A DNA stretch of 64,000 nt, from positions 62,001 through 126,000 of the forward strand of contig NZ_BNEO01000001.1 in assembly GCF_014905415.1 (NCBI RefSeq), written 5' to 3'. The DNA is from Virgibacillus salexigens (lineage in GTDB: Bacteria; Bacillota; Bacilli; Bacillales; Amphibacillaceae). Below, piece after piece: positions 46,590 to 56,187 of the stretch. Made by a program: the position numbers and the translations under genes. The notes under the pieces are model-generated. The model was not told the DNA's origin and made no database searches. It was given only the letters and a program-made list of their open reading frames with translations. Each line of letters begins with the position of its first letter. The first letter of the stretch is position 1.

Positions 46590-47258
46590 CTAACGCTTAT
46601 CTAATTTTCGTGTAATAAAGTCCCCAAGGAATTGGAAGATAAATACGATGACCACAATAATAACGGAACAGATGAGTACGACATCAAAATCTCTTCGTTG
46701 GAAACCAGAATAATATGCATAACTTCCTAACCCACCTGCACCTATTGCTCCAGCCATAGCTGTGTACCCGATTAATGCAATTGCTGTTACCGTAATTCCC
46801 GAGATTAATGCTGGCATGGATTCTGGTAACAACACCTTAAAGATGATAGTACTTGTTTTGGCTCCCATTGCTTTGGCAGCTTCTACAACCCCTTTATCAA
46901 CTTCACGTAAAGCAATTTCCACTAGCCTTGCATAGAATGGCGCAGAACCAATAATTAATGCCGGCAAAGCAGCCTTTGGCCCACGTATGGTACCCATTAA
47001 AAACTCTGTAAATGGAAATAACAATAAAATTAATATGATAAATGGAATCGCGCGAAAGATATTAACAAACGATGCTGTTGTAACGTTCAGTACTTTATTT
47101 TGCCACATACCGCCATTTCTAGTAAGGAATAATAATAAACCTAATAATATTCCAAATACGAAAGTTCCAATTAAAGCAATAATTGTCATATAAAATGTTT
47201 CATATGTTGCCGTCGTTAAGTCTTCTAATTTAAGATTTGGAAATAATTCAGTCAGCAT
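46590..47258 (-). CDS. metP: Methionine ABC transporter permease MetP
   Basis: 222 aa with five helices. The ABC coupling (EAA) segment VVEAAKAMGAKTSTIIFKVL is near 140, typical of MetI/MetP. RAIPFIILILLLFPF is in the second helix. The start at 47258 is preferred (GGAGGT at 8-nt spacing), though a GTG one codon upstream is possible. Overlaps the end of metN by 11 nt. Confidence 0.94.
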   Translation of the reverse strand: MLTELFPNLKLEDLTTATYETFYMTIIALIGTFVFGILLGLLLFLTRNGGMWQNKVLNVTTASFVNIFRAIPFIILILLLFPFTEFLMGTIRGPKAALPALIIGSAPFYARLVEIALREVDKGVVEAAKAMGAKTSTIIFKVLLPESMPALISGITVTAIALIGYTAMAGAIGAGGLGSYAYYSGFQRRDFDVVLICSVIIVVIVFIFQFLGDFITRKLDKR

Positions 47259-48279
47259 CACGGACAACCTCCAATTCTACCGAGGTTTGTTCACGAATAA
47301 ACGTAATCGCTTGGGTGACATCATCCTGATTACCACCCATTTGGATGAACAATGTGCCATAAGCCCCTGCCTGAGTTTGTGTGATTTTCCCCTGCAATAT
47401 ACTCACATCTACCTGATATGTTTTAATAATTTGGCTGATCAAAGCATCGTTGGTTGTTTCCCCAACAAAATGAAGCCTAATAATTTTCCCTTGCTCGTTG
47501 TTTTTAATTAATTGGTTAATATCATTATCTTCCTCGTCAGATCCCATTACCTGCTTCACAAATTTTTTGGTAACCGACTGCTGTGGATGCAAGAATACAT
47601 CTAAGACATTTCCTTGTTCAACCACTTTCCCATTTTCCATCACTGCCACTTGATTGCATATTTTGCGAATGACATGCATCTCATGGGTAATTAAAATGAT
47701 CGTTAGACCTAATTGTCGGTTAATATCCACTAATAAATCCAAAATCGCATTTGTTGTTTCTGGATCTAAAGCCGAAGTTGCTTCATCACATAATAGAACA
47801 GATGGTTTATTAGCTAATGCACGCGCAATTCCAACACGTTGTTTTTGGCCGCCGCTTAATTGTGAAGGATAGGACTGTTCTTTTCCTGAAAGCCCAACTA
47901 AATCAATTAATGAATGTACACGCTCTAAACGTTCTTCTTTCGATACACCTGCTATTTCTAATGGAAATGCAATATTCTCTTCCACCGTACGTGACCATAA
48001 CAGATTAAAATGCTGAAAAATCATACCAATATCTTGTCTAGCTATTCTAAGATCCTTTTTATTCAATGCTGTCACGACTTGATCGTTAATAACTACTCGT
48101 CCATTCGTTGGTTCCTCTAAGCGATTGAGTAATCGAACGAAAGTACTTTTACCAGCACCGCTATAACCGATAACACCAAAGATATCTCCTTGATCAATCG
48201 AAAGGGTCAAATTATCGACGGCTGTTGTGTCTGTCTTGTTTGATGTAAAAATCTTACTCAAACCCTCTATCGATATCAC
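47248..48279 (-). CDS. metN: Methionine ABC transporter ATPase MetN
   Basis: 343 aa. Walker A GYSGAGKSTFVRLLNR, signature LSGGQKQRVGIARALANKPS, Walker B LLCDEATSALDPET. The C-terminal NIL/ACT-like domain (residues 265-340) normally binds methionine for trans-inhibition. The start is GTG with AAGGAGGAAG ahead. First gene behind the SAM-I riboswitch. Confidence 0.96.
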   Translation of the reverse strand: MISIEGLSKIFTSNKTDTTAVDNLTLSIDQGDIFGVIGYSGAGKSTFVRLLNRLEEPTNGRVVINDQVVTALNKKDLRIARQDIGMIFQHFNLLWSRTVEENIAFPLEIAGVSKEERLERVHSLIDLVGLSGKEQSYPSQLSGGQKQRVGIARALANKPSVLLCDEATSALDPETTNAILDLLVDINRQLGLTIILITHEMHVIRKICNQVAVMENGKVVEQGNVLDVFLHPQQSVTKKFVKQVMGSDEEDNDINQLIKNNEQGKIIRLHFVGETTNDALISQIIKTYQVDVSILQGKITQTQAGAYGTLFIQMGGNQDDVTQAITFIREQTSVELEVVRDAD

Positions 48280-48332
48280 ATGTCTTCCTCCTTCATTCCA
48301 AACTATCTATTATTGTACCCTATAAAATAAAT

Positions 48333-48368
48333 AAAAACGCCTTTCTGTAAGAGAACAGAAAGACGTTT
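48333..48368 (-). terminator. S-box expression-platform terminator
   Basis: AAACGTCTTTCTGT and ACAGAAAGGCGTTT pair (one G-T) around GTAAGAGA-type loop; the minus-strand 3' arm continues into TTTATTTATTTT. Confidence 0.9.
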
Positions 48369-48383
48369 GAAATTCGTCATTTC

Positions 48384-48497
48384 GTCCTCTCATCTGTCAA
48401 AGCTATGCTTCGCAGGAATTAGCACCTTTCGAATAAACTTCGTCGAAGGTTGCCGCGGTTTCATAGGGCCAGTCCCTCCACCGCTCAAGATAAGAGT
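48384..48497 (-). promoter_or_regulatory. SAM-I riboswitch (S-box) aptamer
   Basis: Minus-strand signatures in order: CTTATCTTGAGCGGTGGAGG, GACTGGCCCTATGAAACC, CGGCAACC, AGGTGCTAATTCCTGC, GACAGATGAGAG. SAM binding favours the terminator at 48333-48368 and turns off metNPQ. Confidence 0.97.
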
Positions 48498-48526
48498 AAA
48501 GAATCTATTTATTTTCGATAAACTAA

Positions 48527-48555
48527 ATGTTAGCATGCCGTTATACCCATGTCAA
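48527..48555 (-). promoter_or_regulatory. Promoter of the S-box metNPQ operon
   Basis: Minus strand TTGACA, 17 nt, TAACAT, 30 nt upstream of the aptamer. Confidence 0.7.
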
Positions 48556-48566
48556 TGACTTTTCAC

Positions 48567-48881
48567 TTATTTGTTTGCAAACATTTCAGGTTTGTAAGTT
48601 AGTAAAAAGTTATAGATGTTCGGAATATCTTTGAAAGCATAAACCTTTTCTATAATTTCACCATCTCTTTTTATACATAAACAAGGCACACTCTCAATTT
48701 GATGTTCTTGCATAAACTCTGGATGGAGGGATGCATTCATTTCATAAAAAATGTCTTCTTGATGCACCGACTCTATTTTTGAAAGCATCGTCCTTGCAAG
48801 ATTACATGTTCCACAAAAAGGGGTAAAAATATAAAGCAGATAGTTATCCTGTTTCAGCTGATCATTCGTAATTAATTGCAA
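48567..48881 (-). CDS. yusE: Thioredoxin-like protein YusE
   Basis: 104 aa thioredoxin fold with the redox motif TPFCGTCNLA near residues 17-26 and a cis-Pro region ESVPCLCIKRDG. The active-site CGTC differs from the CGPC of general thioredoxin. The gene lies 23 nt after yusF, in the same order as in B. subtilis. TTG start with AAGGTGATATT ahead. Reductant partner and target unknown. Confidence 0.88.
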   Translation of the reverse strand: MQLITNDQLKQDNYLLYIFTPFCGTCNLARTMLSKIESVHQEDIFYEMNASLHPEFMQEHQIESVPCLCIKRDGEIIEKVYAFKDIPNIYNFLLTYKPEMFANK

Positions 48882-48904
48882 AATATCACCTTACTATATG
48901 AAAT

Positions 48905-49261
48905 TTAAATCAAAAAGATCGGATTAACAGCGATCCGTTTGCTCACTAATGTTTGAGCAAGTATATTTTCAGGTGTTGTAGCTACTTCTCGGTATTCACT
49001 ACTAATATAAATATGGTTAGCATGTGGTAATTCTCTAGCCAATTGTTTGCGTAACTTTATTCCAGATTCATCTTCATCCACTAGGATATAAACGTCTTTA
49101 TAATCAAGTGCATAATCTTCTAAAAGTTGATCAAAACGTTCTACACCTAAAGTTCCATTTGTACAAATGATGGTTAGGTCTTCAGAAATCACCTTTTTAA
49201 TCTGTTTCTTATCTGTCAATCCTTCTACAATGATTATTTTTTCTAATTCATCCGTTATCAT
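48905..49261 (-). CDS. yusF: TOPRIM-domain protein YusF
   Basis: 118 aa small TOPRIM protein: IIIVEGLTDKKQIKKVI contains the catalytic glutamate and VYILVDEDESGIKLRKQLAR the DxD element. Related to RNase M5/DnaG-type TOPRIM domains and OLD-family minimal proteins. Acts possibly on nucleic acids; no function is assigned. GGAGTG ahead of the start. Probably co-transcribed with yusE. Confidence 0.87.
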   Translation of the reverse strand: MITDELEKIIIVEGLTDKKQIKKVISEDLTIICTNGTLGVERFDQLLEDYALDYKDVYILVDEDESGIKLRKQLARELPHANHIYISSEYREVATTPENILAQTLVSKRIAVNPIFLI

Positions 49262-49390
49262 CACATAGCACTCCTCAGAAAATCAAGCGACAGGTTTTCA
49301 TATATTATATGATGAAAAACTGTTATTTAGTGATTGTTTTCATAATAAATGTACAAGTTCTGCTCTGAATAGAATCATTTTCTTCATTGT

Positions 49391-49428
49391 AAAAACAAGG
49401 CTGATTGCAATTGAATTGCATATCAGCC
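49391..49428 (-). terminator. Terminator after gcvH
   Basis: GGCTGAT plus TGCAATT arms form a long stem (one-base bulge) followed on the minus strand by TTGTTTTT, 20 nt beyond the gcvH stop. Confidence 0.8.
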
Positions 49429-49448
49429 ATTACTGTAACTAAATTTAA

Positions 49449-49832
49449 TTAATCCTCGCTTATTATTTCTCCATAACCATCAGCAGATAATAATTCGTCT
49501 AACTCTGATTTTTGGCTTGGTTCTACTACTACCATCCAAGCTTTTTCGTAAGGTGACTCATTTACATATTCCGGGTTGTCCTCCAATTCTTCATTCACTT
49601 CGACAACCTTGCCACTAATGGGAGCATATAATTCTGAAACGGTTTTAACAGACTCTACACTTCCAAAGGGTTCATTGATCTCTAATTCATCACCTGGTTC
49701 AGGGAGTTCAACAAAAACAATATCTCCTAGTTCATCTTGGGCAAAATCCGTAATACCAATACGTACATTGCCATCCTCTTTTTTTACCCATTCATGTTCT
49801 TTTGTGTAAAATAATTCCTTTGGTAAGCTCAA
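49449..49832 (-). CDS. gcvH: Glycine cleavage system H protein
   Basis: 127 aa lipoyl carrier, with the lipoylated lysine in [15 protein letters not shown] near residue 63. Other core motifs are [29 protein letters not shown] and [15 protein letters not shown]. It shuttles the aminomethyl group in glycine cleavage. In Bacillaceae it also serves as lipoyl relay for LipM/LipL. Start TTG at 49832 after GGAGGGG; an ATG 15 nt upstream overlaps that site. Transcribed after yusI, with its own terminator. Confidence 0.95.
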   Translation of the reverse strand: MSLPKELFYTKEHEWVKKEDGNVRIGITDFAQDELGDIVFVELPEPGDELEINEPFGSVESVKTVSELYAPISGKVVEVNEELEDNPEYVNESPYEKAWMVVVEPSQKSELDELLSADGYGEIISED

Positions 49833-49911
49833 AACAATCCCCTCCAATATATCATTCCACTTTCACTATACAAGTTTCCATGACATTTATCCAGCATTTC
49901 TTTTTAAATTT

Positions 49912-50268
49912 TTATAGCCAGTGATCTTGAAACAATTCTTCTTTAAAACCAACCGTTACTTTAGAGCCATCTGTAACAATTGGACGTTTTATTAACATCC
50001 CATCCGATGCAAGAATTTCTGCTATTTGTTCATTTGTTGCTTCTTTAATTTTATCCTTGATATGTTGCTCACGATATTTTTTGCCGCTCGTGTTAACAAA
50101 TTTCTTGGCTGGAAGCCCGCTTTTTTGAATTAGATCAAGCAATTGTTCTTTACTAGGTGTCTCTTCAACGATATGTATCGGTTGATATGTAACCTGATTA
50201 TCTTCGAACCATTTTTTTGCTTTTTTGCATGTCCCGCAATTTGGGTACCAGTAAAATATTACTTCCAT
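49912..50268 (-). CDS. yusI: Spx/ArsC-family protein YusI
   Basis: 118 aa ArsC/Spx-like thioredoxin fold: FYWYPNCGTCKKAKKWFEDN at the N-terminus (CGTC), LLDLIQKSGLPAKKFVNTSG in the centre and SDGMLIKRPIVTDG with the Arg-Pro motif. It lacks Spx regulatory features and is the counterpart of B. subtilis YusI, of unknown function. Start at 50268 follows TTAGGAGG. Conserved between fadE and gcvH. Confidence 0.9.
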   Translation of the reverse strand: MEVIFYWYPNCGTCKKAKKWFEDNQVTYQPIHIVEETPSKEQLLDLIQKSGLPAKKFVNTSGKKYREQHIKDKIKEATNEQIAEILASDGMLIKRPIVTDGSKVTVGFKEELFQDHWL

Positions 50269-50385
50269 ATATAAACCTCCTAATCCTATATTGAGCATTA
50301 TTATAGCAAACGAGCTGTGAAAAGATCGAGCAAAAGAGAGCAGCTATCCGTATTCTTTTTCGTATGTCACATAAATCACAAATAA

Positions 50386-50412
50386 AATATCCCTTGCACT
50401 ATGGCAAGGGAT
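50386..50412 (-). terminator. Terminator of the fadNAE operon
   Basis: ATCCCTTGC and GCAAGGGAT pair perfectly around a 6-nt loop, followed on the minus strand by ATTTTATTT. Confidence 0.8.
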
Positions 50413-50427
50413 GAACAGCTCGATAAA

Positions 50428-52218
50428 TTAAAGGACGTATTTTTCAGCCTCAATAATAGCACCGGCAATTTCACGTTTTTTCGTTATTACATTTGTTGGT
50501 GTATGTCTTGTTAATTTACGTAAAGAAGAAAGCATCATTCGTAAGGTGTCTCCCTCTTCAACAGCAATTAATGTTTCTTTTGCATCTGCTTCTATTCGGT
50601 TAAATGCTTCTTGTACGTATACTTGTGTGTATAGCAGCTTTTGTTTATTCTTTTCTTCACCCGTATGATTAATCGCTTTTTCGGTACGAAGAATTGCAGA
50701 TTCCATATTATAAACCTCAGCCACCATGTCGGCAAGATTTACTAAGATTTCTTGTTCTTGCTCAATTTTTTGCATATATTTTTGAGCCGCAAGTCCAGCT
50801 GCTAATAGAATGATTTTCTTGGCATTTTTGAGTAAATGTTTTTCCTGTTCCAATGTTTCCGTTCCAACTTCTTCTGGCATTAACATCATTAATTCTTCTT
50901 GGAGCCCTTGTGCTTTCTGAAGTAAAGGAAGTTCTCCCTTCATTGCCTTCTTCAATAAGGTACCTGGCACAAGCAATCGATTAATTTCATTTGTACCTTC
51001 AAAAATACGATTAATTCGAGAATCACGATACATACGTTCTACTTCATATTCTTGCATAAAACCGTATCCACCGTGTAATTGGACTGCTTCATCCGCAACA
51101 TAATCCAACAGCTCTGTACAAGTATATTTGTTCATGGAGCATTCAATTTGGTATTCTGCAATGGCACGAGCAACTTCTCTTCCATCATTTAATTGTTCTT
51201 GTGTTAACGAACCCATGCGTTGCTCAAAAAGTCCCACTGTACGATAAACAGCACTTTCATTTGCATATGTTTCCGATGCCATCGTAGCCAATTTCTCTTT
51301 CGTTAAAGCAAAGCTAGAGATAGGTGTATTAAACTGCTTTCGCTCATTTACATATTTTGTAGCTATTTCTAAGCCTCGCTTCGAACTACCAACACCGCCA
51401 ATTGCCAATTTATAACGACCAACATTCAAAATATTAAACGCAATAACATGACCTCGACCTTTTTCTCCTAATAGATTTTCAATTGGTACTTCAACATCTT
51501 CTAATATTAAGGTTCGTGTAGAAGAACTTTTAATTCCCATTTTCTTTTCTTCTGGGCTTGTGGATACACCAGAAAATGCTCTTTCGACAATAAAAGCTGA
51601 GAAATGCTCTCCGTCAATTTTTGCATACACTATAAACACGTCGGCAAATGCAGAGTTGGTGATCCATTGTTTTTCTCCGTTTAAAATATAATGGGTGCCT
51701 GCTTCATTTAATTTTGCTGTTGTTTTTGCACCTAAGGCATCTGATCCAGAACTAGGTTCTGTCAACGCATAAGCAGCAAGCAATTCCCCAGATGCTAATT
51801 TAGGAAGGTATTTTTTCTTTTGCGCTTCGTTACCAAAAAACACTATCGGTAAGGACCCAATCCCAACATGAGCACCATGCGTGACAGAAAAACCGCCAGC
51901 ACGTGAAAATTTCTCGGTGATCAAGGAAGAGCTAATTTTATCTAAACCCAATCCGCCGTATTCTTCAGGGACATCTGCACCCAGTAAGCCTAAGTCACCA
52001 GCTTTTTTTAATAGATCTACCGAATATTCAAATTCGTGGTTCTCTAAATTATCTACTTTAGGAAGTACCTCTCCGTTTACAAACTCCTCGGTTGTTTTAG
52101 CAATCATTTTATGTTCTTCTGTGAAATCCTCTGGCGTAATAATATCTTCTGCCGTTAAATCTTCTACAAGAAACCCGCCGCCTTTAAAAACTTTTTCTTT
52201 TGTTTCACTCAATATCAT
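50428..52218 (-). CDS. fadE: Acyl-CoA dehydrogenase FadE
   Basis: About 595 aa with an extra C-terminal helical domain, as in VLCAD/YusJ. ACAD motifs: AYALTEPSSGSDALGAKTTA, GEKQWITNSAFADVFIVYA, LHGGYGFMQEYEVERMYRDS, then NRIFEGTNEINRL with the catalytic glutamate. First oxidation step of beta-oxidation. ATG at 52218 or TTG six bases on both fit the site AAGGGG. The third gene of fadNAE. Confidence 0.95.
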   Translation of the reverse strand: MILSETKEKVFKGGGFLVEDLTAEDIITPEDFTEEHKMIAKTTEEFVNGEVLPKVDNLENHEFEYSVDLLKKAGDLGLLGADVPEEYGGLGLDKISSSLITEKFSRAGGFSVTHGAHVGIGSLPIVFFGNEAQKKKYLPKLASGELLAAYALTEPSSGSDALGAKTTAKLNEAGTHYILNGEKQWITNSAFADVFIVYAKIDGEHFSAFIVERAFSGVSTSPEEKKMGIKSSSTRTLILEDVEVPIENLLGEKGRGHVIAFNILNVGRYKLAIGGVGSSKRGLEIATKYVNERKQFNTPISSFALTKEKLATMASETYANESAVYRTVGLFEQRMGSLTQEQLNDGREVARAIAEYQIECSMNKYTCTELLDYVADEAVQLHGGYGFMQEYEVERMYRDSRINRIFEGTNEINRLLVPGTLLKKAMKGELPLLQKAQGLQEELMMLMPEEVGTETLEQEKHLLKNAKKIILLAAGLAAQKYMQKIEQEQEILVNLADMVAEVYNMESAILRTEKAINHTGEEKNKQKLLYTQVYVQEAFNRIEADAKETLIAVEEGDTLRMMLSSLRKLTRHTPTNVITKKREIAGAIIEAEKYVL

Positions 52219-52259
52219 CTACCCCTTTTTGTTATTTATTGAAGAGAAAAGTTCCATAG

Positions 52260-53435
52260 TTAAACAAGTTCAAATACTCCAGCAGCTCCCATTCCACCTC
52301 CGATACACATGGTTACGACACCAAATTGTACGTTTCTCCGCTTCATCTCATGCATCAAACTTAATGTTAATTTTGTCCCTGTCATACCGAGCGGATGACC
52401 AAGAGCAATGGCACCACCGTTGACATTGACTTTTTCAACATCCAAATCTAACGCTTGAATCACTCTTACTGATTGAGAGGCAAATGCTTCATTTAATTCA
52501 AACAATCCAATATCAGATAGTTCTAAACCTGCAATCTTTAGAGCCTTTGGAATAGCAGCAATTGGGCCAACCCCCATAATCTCTGGTTCGACACCTGCCA
52601 CCGCAAAAGAACGGAATTTAACCAACGGTGTTAACCCTTCCCCTTCTGCTTTTTCACGGTCCATTAATAAAACGGAAGCCGCACCATCACTCATTTGCGA
52701 AGAATTACCTGCAGTAACCGTTCCTTCTATATGGAAGGCTGGTCGCAGTTTTGCTAAAACATCTATGGTGGTACCTGGCCTTACTCCTTCATCTATTTGA
52801 AATGTCACTGTTTTTTCTTCTGGCTTATTATTTGTATTAATAAACCGATGGGTTACTTCTACTGACACGATTTCGTCTTTAAATTTCCCTTCCTCTAAGG
52901 ATTTTGCTGCACGCTCATGACTGCGCACAGCAAACGCATCTTGATCTTCTCTAGATATGTTGAATCGATTGGCAACTTCTTCTGCTGTATGCCCCATTCC
53001 CATATAGTAGCCAGGAGCATTTTGCACAAGGGATGAATTTGGTTTAATCACGTGTCCTCCCATTGGAATTAAACTCATTGATTCTGCTCCACCAGCAATT
53101 ATAGAATCACTTGCTCCTACCATAATCCGCTCGGCAGCATAAGCAATGCTTTGTAATCCAGATGAACAATAACGATTAATGGTTATACCTGGCACATCAT
53201 GTTTTAACCCTGCAAGGCCAGCAATATTTCTGGCCATATTCATTCCCTGCTCTGCTTCTGGCATTGCACATCCAATGATGACATCGTCTATATTTCCATC
53301 GTAATCCCCTGCACGCTTTAACGTCTCTTTAATTGTTAATGCTGCTAAATCATCTGGCCGTGAATGAGCTAACGATCCTTTATTCGCTTTTCCTACAGGG
53401 GTTCTTGCACCTGCTACAATTACTGCTTCCTTCAC
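52260..53435 (-). CDS. fadA: Acetyl-CoA C-acyltransferase (thiolase) FadA
   Basis: 391 aa thiolase. The nucleophilic cysteine is in NRYCSSGLQSIAYAAERI (near 91), the base histidine in GGAIALGHPLGMTGTK (near 350), and the second cysteine in TMCIGGGMGAAGVFEL (near 380). It completes each beta-oxidation cycle. GTG start preceded by AAAGGGGGAAA. It lies 19 nt after fadN. Confidence 0.96.
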   Translation of the reverse strand: MKEAVIVAGARTPVGKANKGSLAHSRPDDLAALTIKETLKRAGDYDGNIDDVIIGCAMPEAEQGMNMARNIAGLAGLKHDVPGITINRYCSSGLQSIAYAAERIMVGASDSIIAGGAESMSLIPMGGHVIKPNSSLVQNAPGYYMGMGHTAEEVANRFNISREDQDAFAVRSHERAAKSLEEGKFKDEIVSVEVTHRFINTNNKPEEKTVTFQIDEGVRPGTTIDVLAKLRPAFHIEGTVTAGNSSQMSDGAASVLLMDREKAEGEGLTPLVKFRSFAVAGVEPEIMGVGPIAAIPKALKIAGLELSDIGLFELNEAFASQSVRVIQALDLDVEKVNVNGGAIALGHPLGMTGTKLTLSLMHEMKRRNVQFGVVTMCIGGGMGAAGVFELV

Positions 53436-53454
53436 ATCATTTCCCCCTTTGCTT

Positions 53455-55854
53455 TTAGTTACGTAACGGCTTCCCTTTTAATAACATGTGCTGCATACGT
53501 TGTTGGGTTTTTGGTTCCCCAATTAAACTTAAGAAGGCTTCTCTTTCTAAATCAAGCATGACTTGCTCATCGATTTCTGTACTATTGGTAATGCGTCCCC
53601 CAGACAATACATAGGCTAATTTTTCAGCAATTTTAAGATCATGTTCCGAAGCATAACCACTTAATTGCAATGACTTCGAACCAAGTAACATAGCTGCATA
53701 ACCAGCATCGCCAACAACTGGAATTTTTTCACGCATTGGCGCTTGATACCCTGCATTAGCCAATGCAAGGACATTCTCTTTCGCATCATGAAGTAAGTGA
53801 TCAGGATTTACACTAATCTTGTCACTTTGATCTAAAAATCCATTTTCACGTGCCTCAGCTGCAGAAGTAGAAACGGTAGCCATCGCTATCTTTTCAAACA
53901 CATCATTGGCAACTTTGCTAAGGTCAAAATGAATACCCTTTGGTAAATTACGAAGCTGCTTTAAATACAACTCCTTCGTACCACCACCACCGGGTATTAA
54001 ACCAACTCCAAATTCAACAAGCCCCATATATGTTTCTGCTGAAGCTTGAATGGAAGCTGCTGGCAAGGATACTTCTGCACCACCACCAACTGCCATATTG
54101 AACGGAGCAGTCACAATCGGTTTATTGGAATATTTAATCCTCATGGCCATATTTTGAAATTGACGAATAACCATATCTAGTTCAAAGAAATTATCATCTT
54201 GTGCTTCCATTAGCATCATACCTAGATTAGCGCCAACACAGAAATTCTTTCCTTGATTTCCAATCACAAGTCCTTGATAATTTTCTTCTACTTCATCGAT
54301 GGCTTCATTTACCATTTGAATAATATCTAGACCAATAGCATTGCTTTTGGAATGAAATTCTAATCCCGCAACTCCGTCTCCTAAATCTATCAAACTAGCA
54401 CCCGCGTTCTTTTTTATAACCCCATTTATCTCTTTTAATTGCTTTAAATTTATCTCTTTCTTATTAAATGTTTTTTGTTTATAGGTTTCATTATCGTAAT
54501 AATATACATTTCCATTATCCGATTTATAAAAGGATTCGTTCCCTTTTTCCAACATATGGATAATCCAGCTTGGAATCACTTCCCCTTCTACTTCCATTCG
54601 TTCAACCGATTTACGTAAACCGATTGCATCCCACGTTTCGAATGGTCCCATTTCCCATCCAAATCCCCATTTCATCGCATTATCAATGGCAACAATGTCA
54701 TCGGCAATTTCCCCTGTAAGTTCTGCTGCATAAATGCACACGGGTTTTAGAATTGACCATACAAGGTCTCCTGCGCGATCTCCTTCGTTTGATATAAGCG
54801 TTTTCAATTTTCGGTGCGCGCCTTTTTCTTGGTTGGCCATCTCTGTTGCAGCTGTTTTTAATTTTTTACGATCCTCGTATTCTAGTGTTTCAGGGTTCAA
54901 TTCATAAATCGTACTACCTGTTTTATCTTTTTTCTTCAAGAAAAATCCTTGACCAGTCTTTGCCCCTAGCCATCCATTTGCTTTCATTTTTGAAATAAAT
55001 GCTGGAATGGCAAATACTTCTTTCTCCTTCCCATCGACTTGATCATAAACATTGTTGGCAACATGGATAAATGTATCTAAGCCGACAACGTCTAATGTAC
55101 GAAAAGTTGCACTTTTAGCTCGACCTATCATTGGACCAGTTACCGAATCAACTTCCCCAATACTATAACCACCATTTAACATTTCTCTTACCGTTACTAA
55201 CAATCCATACGTACCGATACGATTAGCAATAAAATTAGGAGTATCCTTTGTTTCAACGACACCTTTACCTAGAACATTTTCACCAAATCTTTTCATAAAT
55301 GCTACGACTTCAGGATCTGTATCCTTCGTTGGTATAATTTCTAAAAGTTTTAAGTAGCGTGGTGGGTTAAAAAAGTGTGTCCCCAAAAAATGTTTTCGAA
55401 AATCCTCCGAACAATCACTAGCCATTGCTTCAATCGAAATTCCTGAAGTATTGGAACTAATAAATGTACCTTCCTTGCGATATTTATCTACATCTGCAAA
55501 TACCTTTTTCTTAATGGCAAGGTCCTCTACCACCACTTCAATAATCCAGTCTACATCCACTAGTTTATCCATATCGTCATCCATATTCCCAATTTCAATT
55601 AGATCAAGACTCTTTTTGGTTGTAATTGGAGATGGCTTCTGCTTTTTTAGTGCTTGCTTACTTTGTGCTGCTATACGATTTCTAACTACTCGATCATCTA
55701 AGGATAACCCTTTCTTTTCTTCTTCTTTGGTTAATTGCTGTGGTGCAATATCAAGCATAAGTGTTGGTATTCCAAGATTAGCTAAATGAGCAGCAATTCC
55801 AGACCCCATAACACCAGAGCCTAAAACAGCGGCACGCTTGATTGATTGCTTCAT
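53455..55854 (-). CDS. fadN: Enoyl-CoA hydratase/3-hydroxyacyl-CoA dehydrogenase FadN
   Basis: 799 aa bifunctional enzyme. The N-terminal 3HCDH part (1-320) starts AAVLGSGVMGSGIAAHLANL and contains HFFNPPRYLKLLEIIPT. A second 3HCDH-C segment follows (KWGFGWEMGPFETWD). The crotonase fold (490-700) carries the oxyanion-hole segment GNQGKNFCVGANLGMM and GLVEFGVGLIPGGGGTKELY. Same domain order as B. subtilis FadN. First gene of fadNAE, with a FadR box ahead. Confidence 0.96.
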   Translation of the reverse strand: MKQSIKRAAVLGSGVMGSGIAAHLANLGIPTLMLDIAPQQLTKEEEKKGLSLDDRVVRNRIAAQSKQALKKQKPSPITTKKSLDLIEIGNMDDDMDKLVDVDWIIEVVVEDLAIKKKVFADVDKYRKEGTFISSNTSGISIEAMASDCSEDFRKHFLGTHFFNPPRYLKLLEIIPTKDTDPEVVAFMKRFGENVLGKGVVETKDTPNFIANRIGTYGLLVTVREMLNGGYSIGEVDSVTGPMIGRAKSATFRTLDVVGLDTFIHVANNVYDQVDGKEKEVFAIPAFISKMKANGWLGAKTGQGFFLKKKDKTGSTIYELNPETLEYEDRKKLKTAATEMANQEKGAHRKLKTLISNEGDRAGDLVWSILKPVCIYAAELTGEIADDIVAIDNAMKWGFGWEMGPFETWDAIGLRKSVERMEVEGEVIPSWIIHMLEKGNESFYKSDNGNVYYYDNETYKQKTFNKKEINLKQLKEINGVIKKNAGASLIDLGDGVAGLEFHSKSNAIGLDIIQMVNEAIDEVEENYQGLVIGNQGKNFCVGANLGMMLMEAQDDNFFELDMVIRQFQNMAMRIKYSNKPIVTAPFNMAVGGGAEVSLPAASIQASAETYMGLVEFGVGLIPGGGGTKELYLKQLRNLPKGIHFDLSKVANDVFEKIAMATVSTSAAEARENGFLDQSDKISVNPDHLLHDAKENVLALANAGYQAPMREKIPVVGDAGYAAMLLGSKSLQLSGYASEHDLKIAEKLAYVLSGGRITNSTEIDEQVMLDLEREAFLSLIGEPKTQQRMQHMLLKGKPLRN

Positions 55855-55875
55855 AGTTTATCCCCCAATCCATTT

Positions 55876-55893
55876 TGAATGAATACTCATTCA
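55876..55893. promoter_or_regulatory. FadR operator upstream of fadNAE
   Basis: TGAATGAATACTCATTCA fits the Bacillus FadR consensus TGAATGAMTANTCATTCA at every position. It lies 22 nt upstream of the fadN start. Long-chain acyl-CoA would relieve repression. The fadR gene itself is not in this window. Confidence 0.93.
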
Positions 55894-55939
55894 TTTTTCT
55901 GCGAAAATAAAAAGATAGTTCCCTATCCACTTAATTATT

Positions 55940-55968
55940 ACTATATAGTATTTACAGACTTTTCGCAA
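55940..55968 (-). promoter_or_regulatory. Candidate promoter of fadNAE
   Basis: Minus strand TTGCGA, 17 nt, TATAGT. It is about 85 nt upstream of fadN, so FadR at 55876-55893 would act downstream of the start as a roadblock; a closer promoter is also possible. The remaining 55969-56187 interval shows no other signal. Confidence 0.45.
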
Positions 55969-56187
55969 TCCATAATTGAAAATAATTTTGTTGATCTTTA
56001 CAAGACTTTAATACTGGGAATAGAGGTATAAAATCAAAATTAATAAATCTACTATTCTATGGAACCCATGCGGAATTCACTCAAAAGATAATCTGTCTAC
56101 ACGGCATGCAATTACGATACATAGACGAATCATCCAATAATCACAAAACGTGTGGTGGAGTGTACATATACTTCCGCCTTCGGTTAC

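Noticed and set aside
51881-52423. 180-codon plus-strand frame antisense to fadE and fadA
   Set aside because: Both genes on the minus strand are full length with intact catalytic motifs; the antisense frame is Ser/Pro-rich shadow coding.
55451-55789. 112-codon plus-strand frame antisense to fadN
   Set aside because: Lies inside the intact dehydrogenase domain of FadN; no independent evidence.
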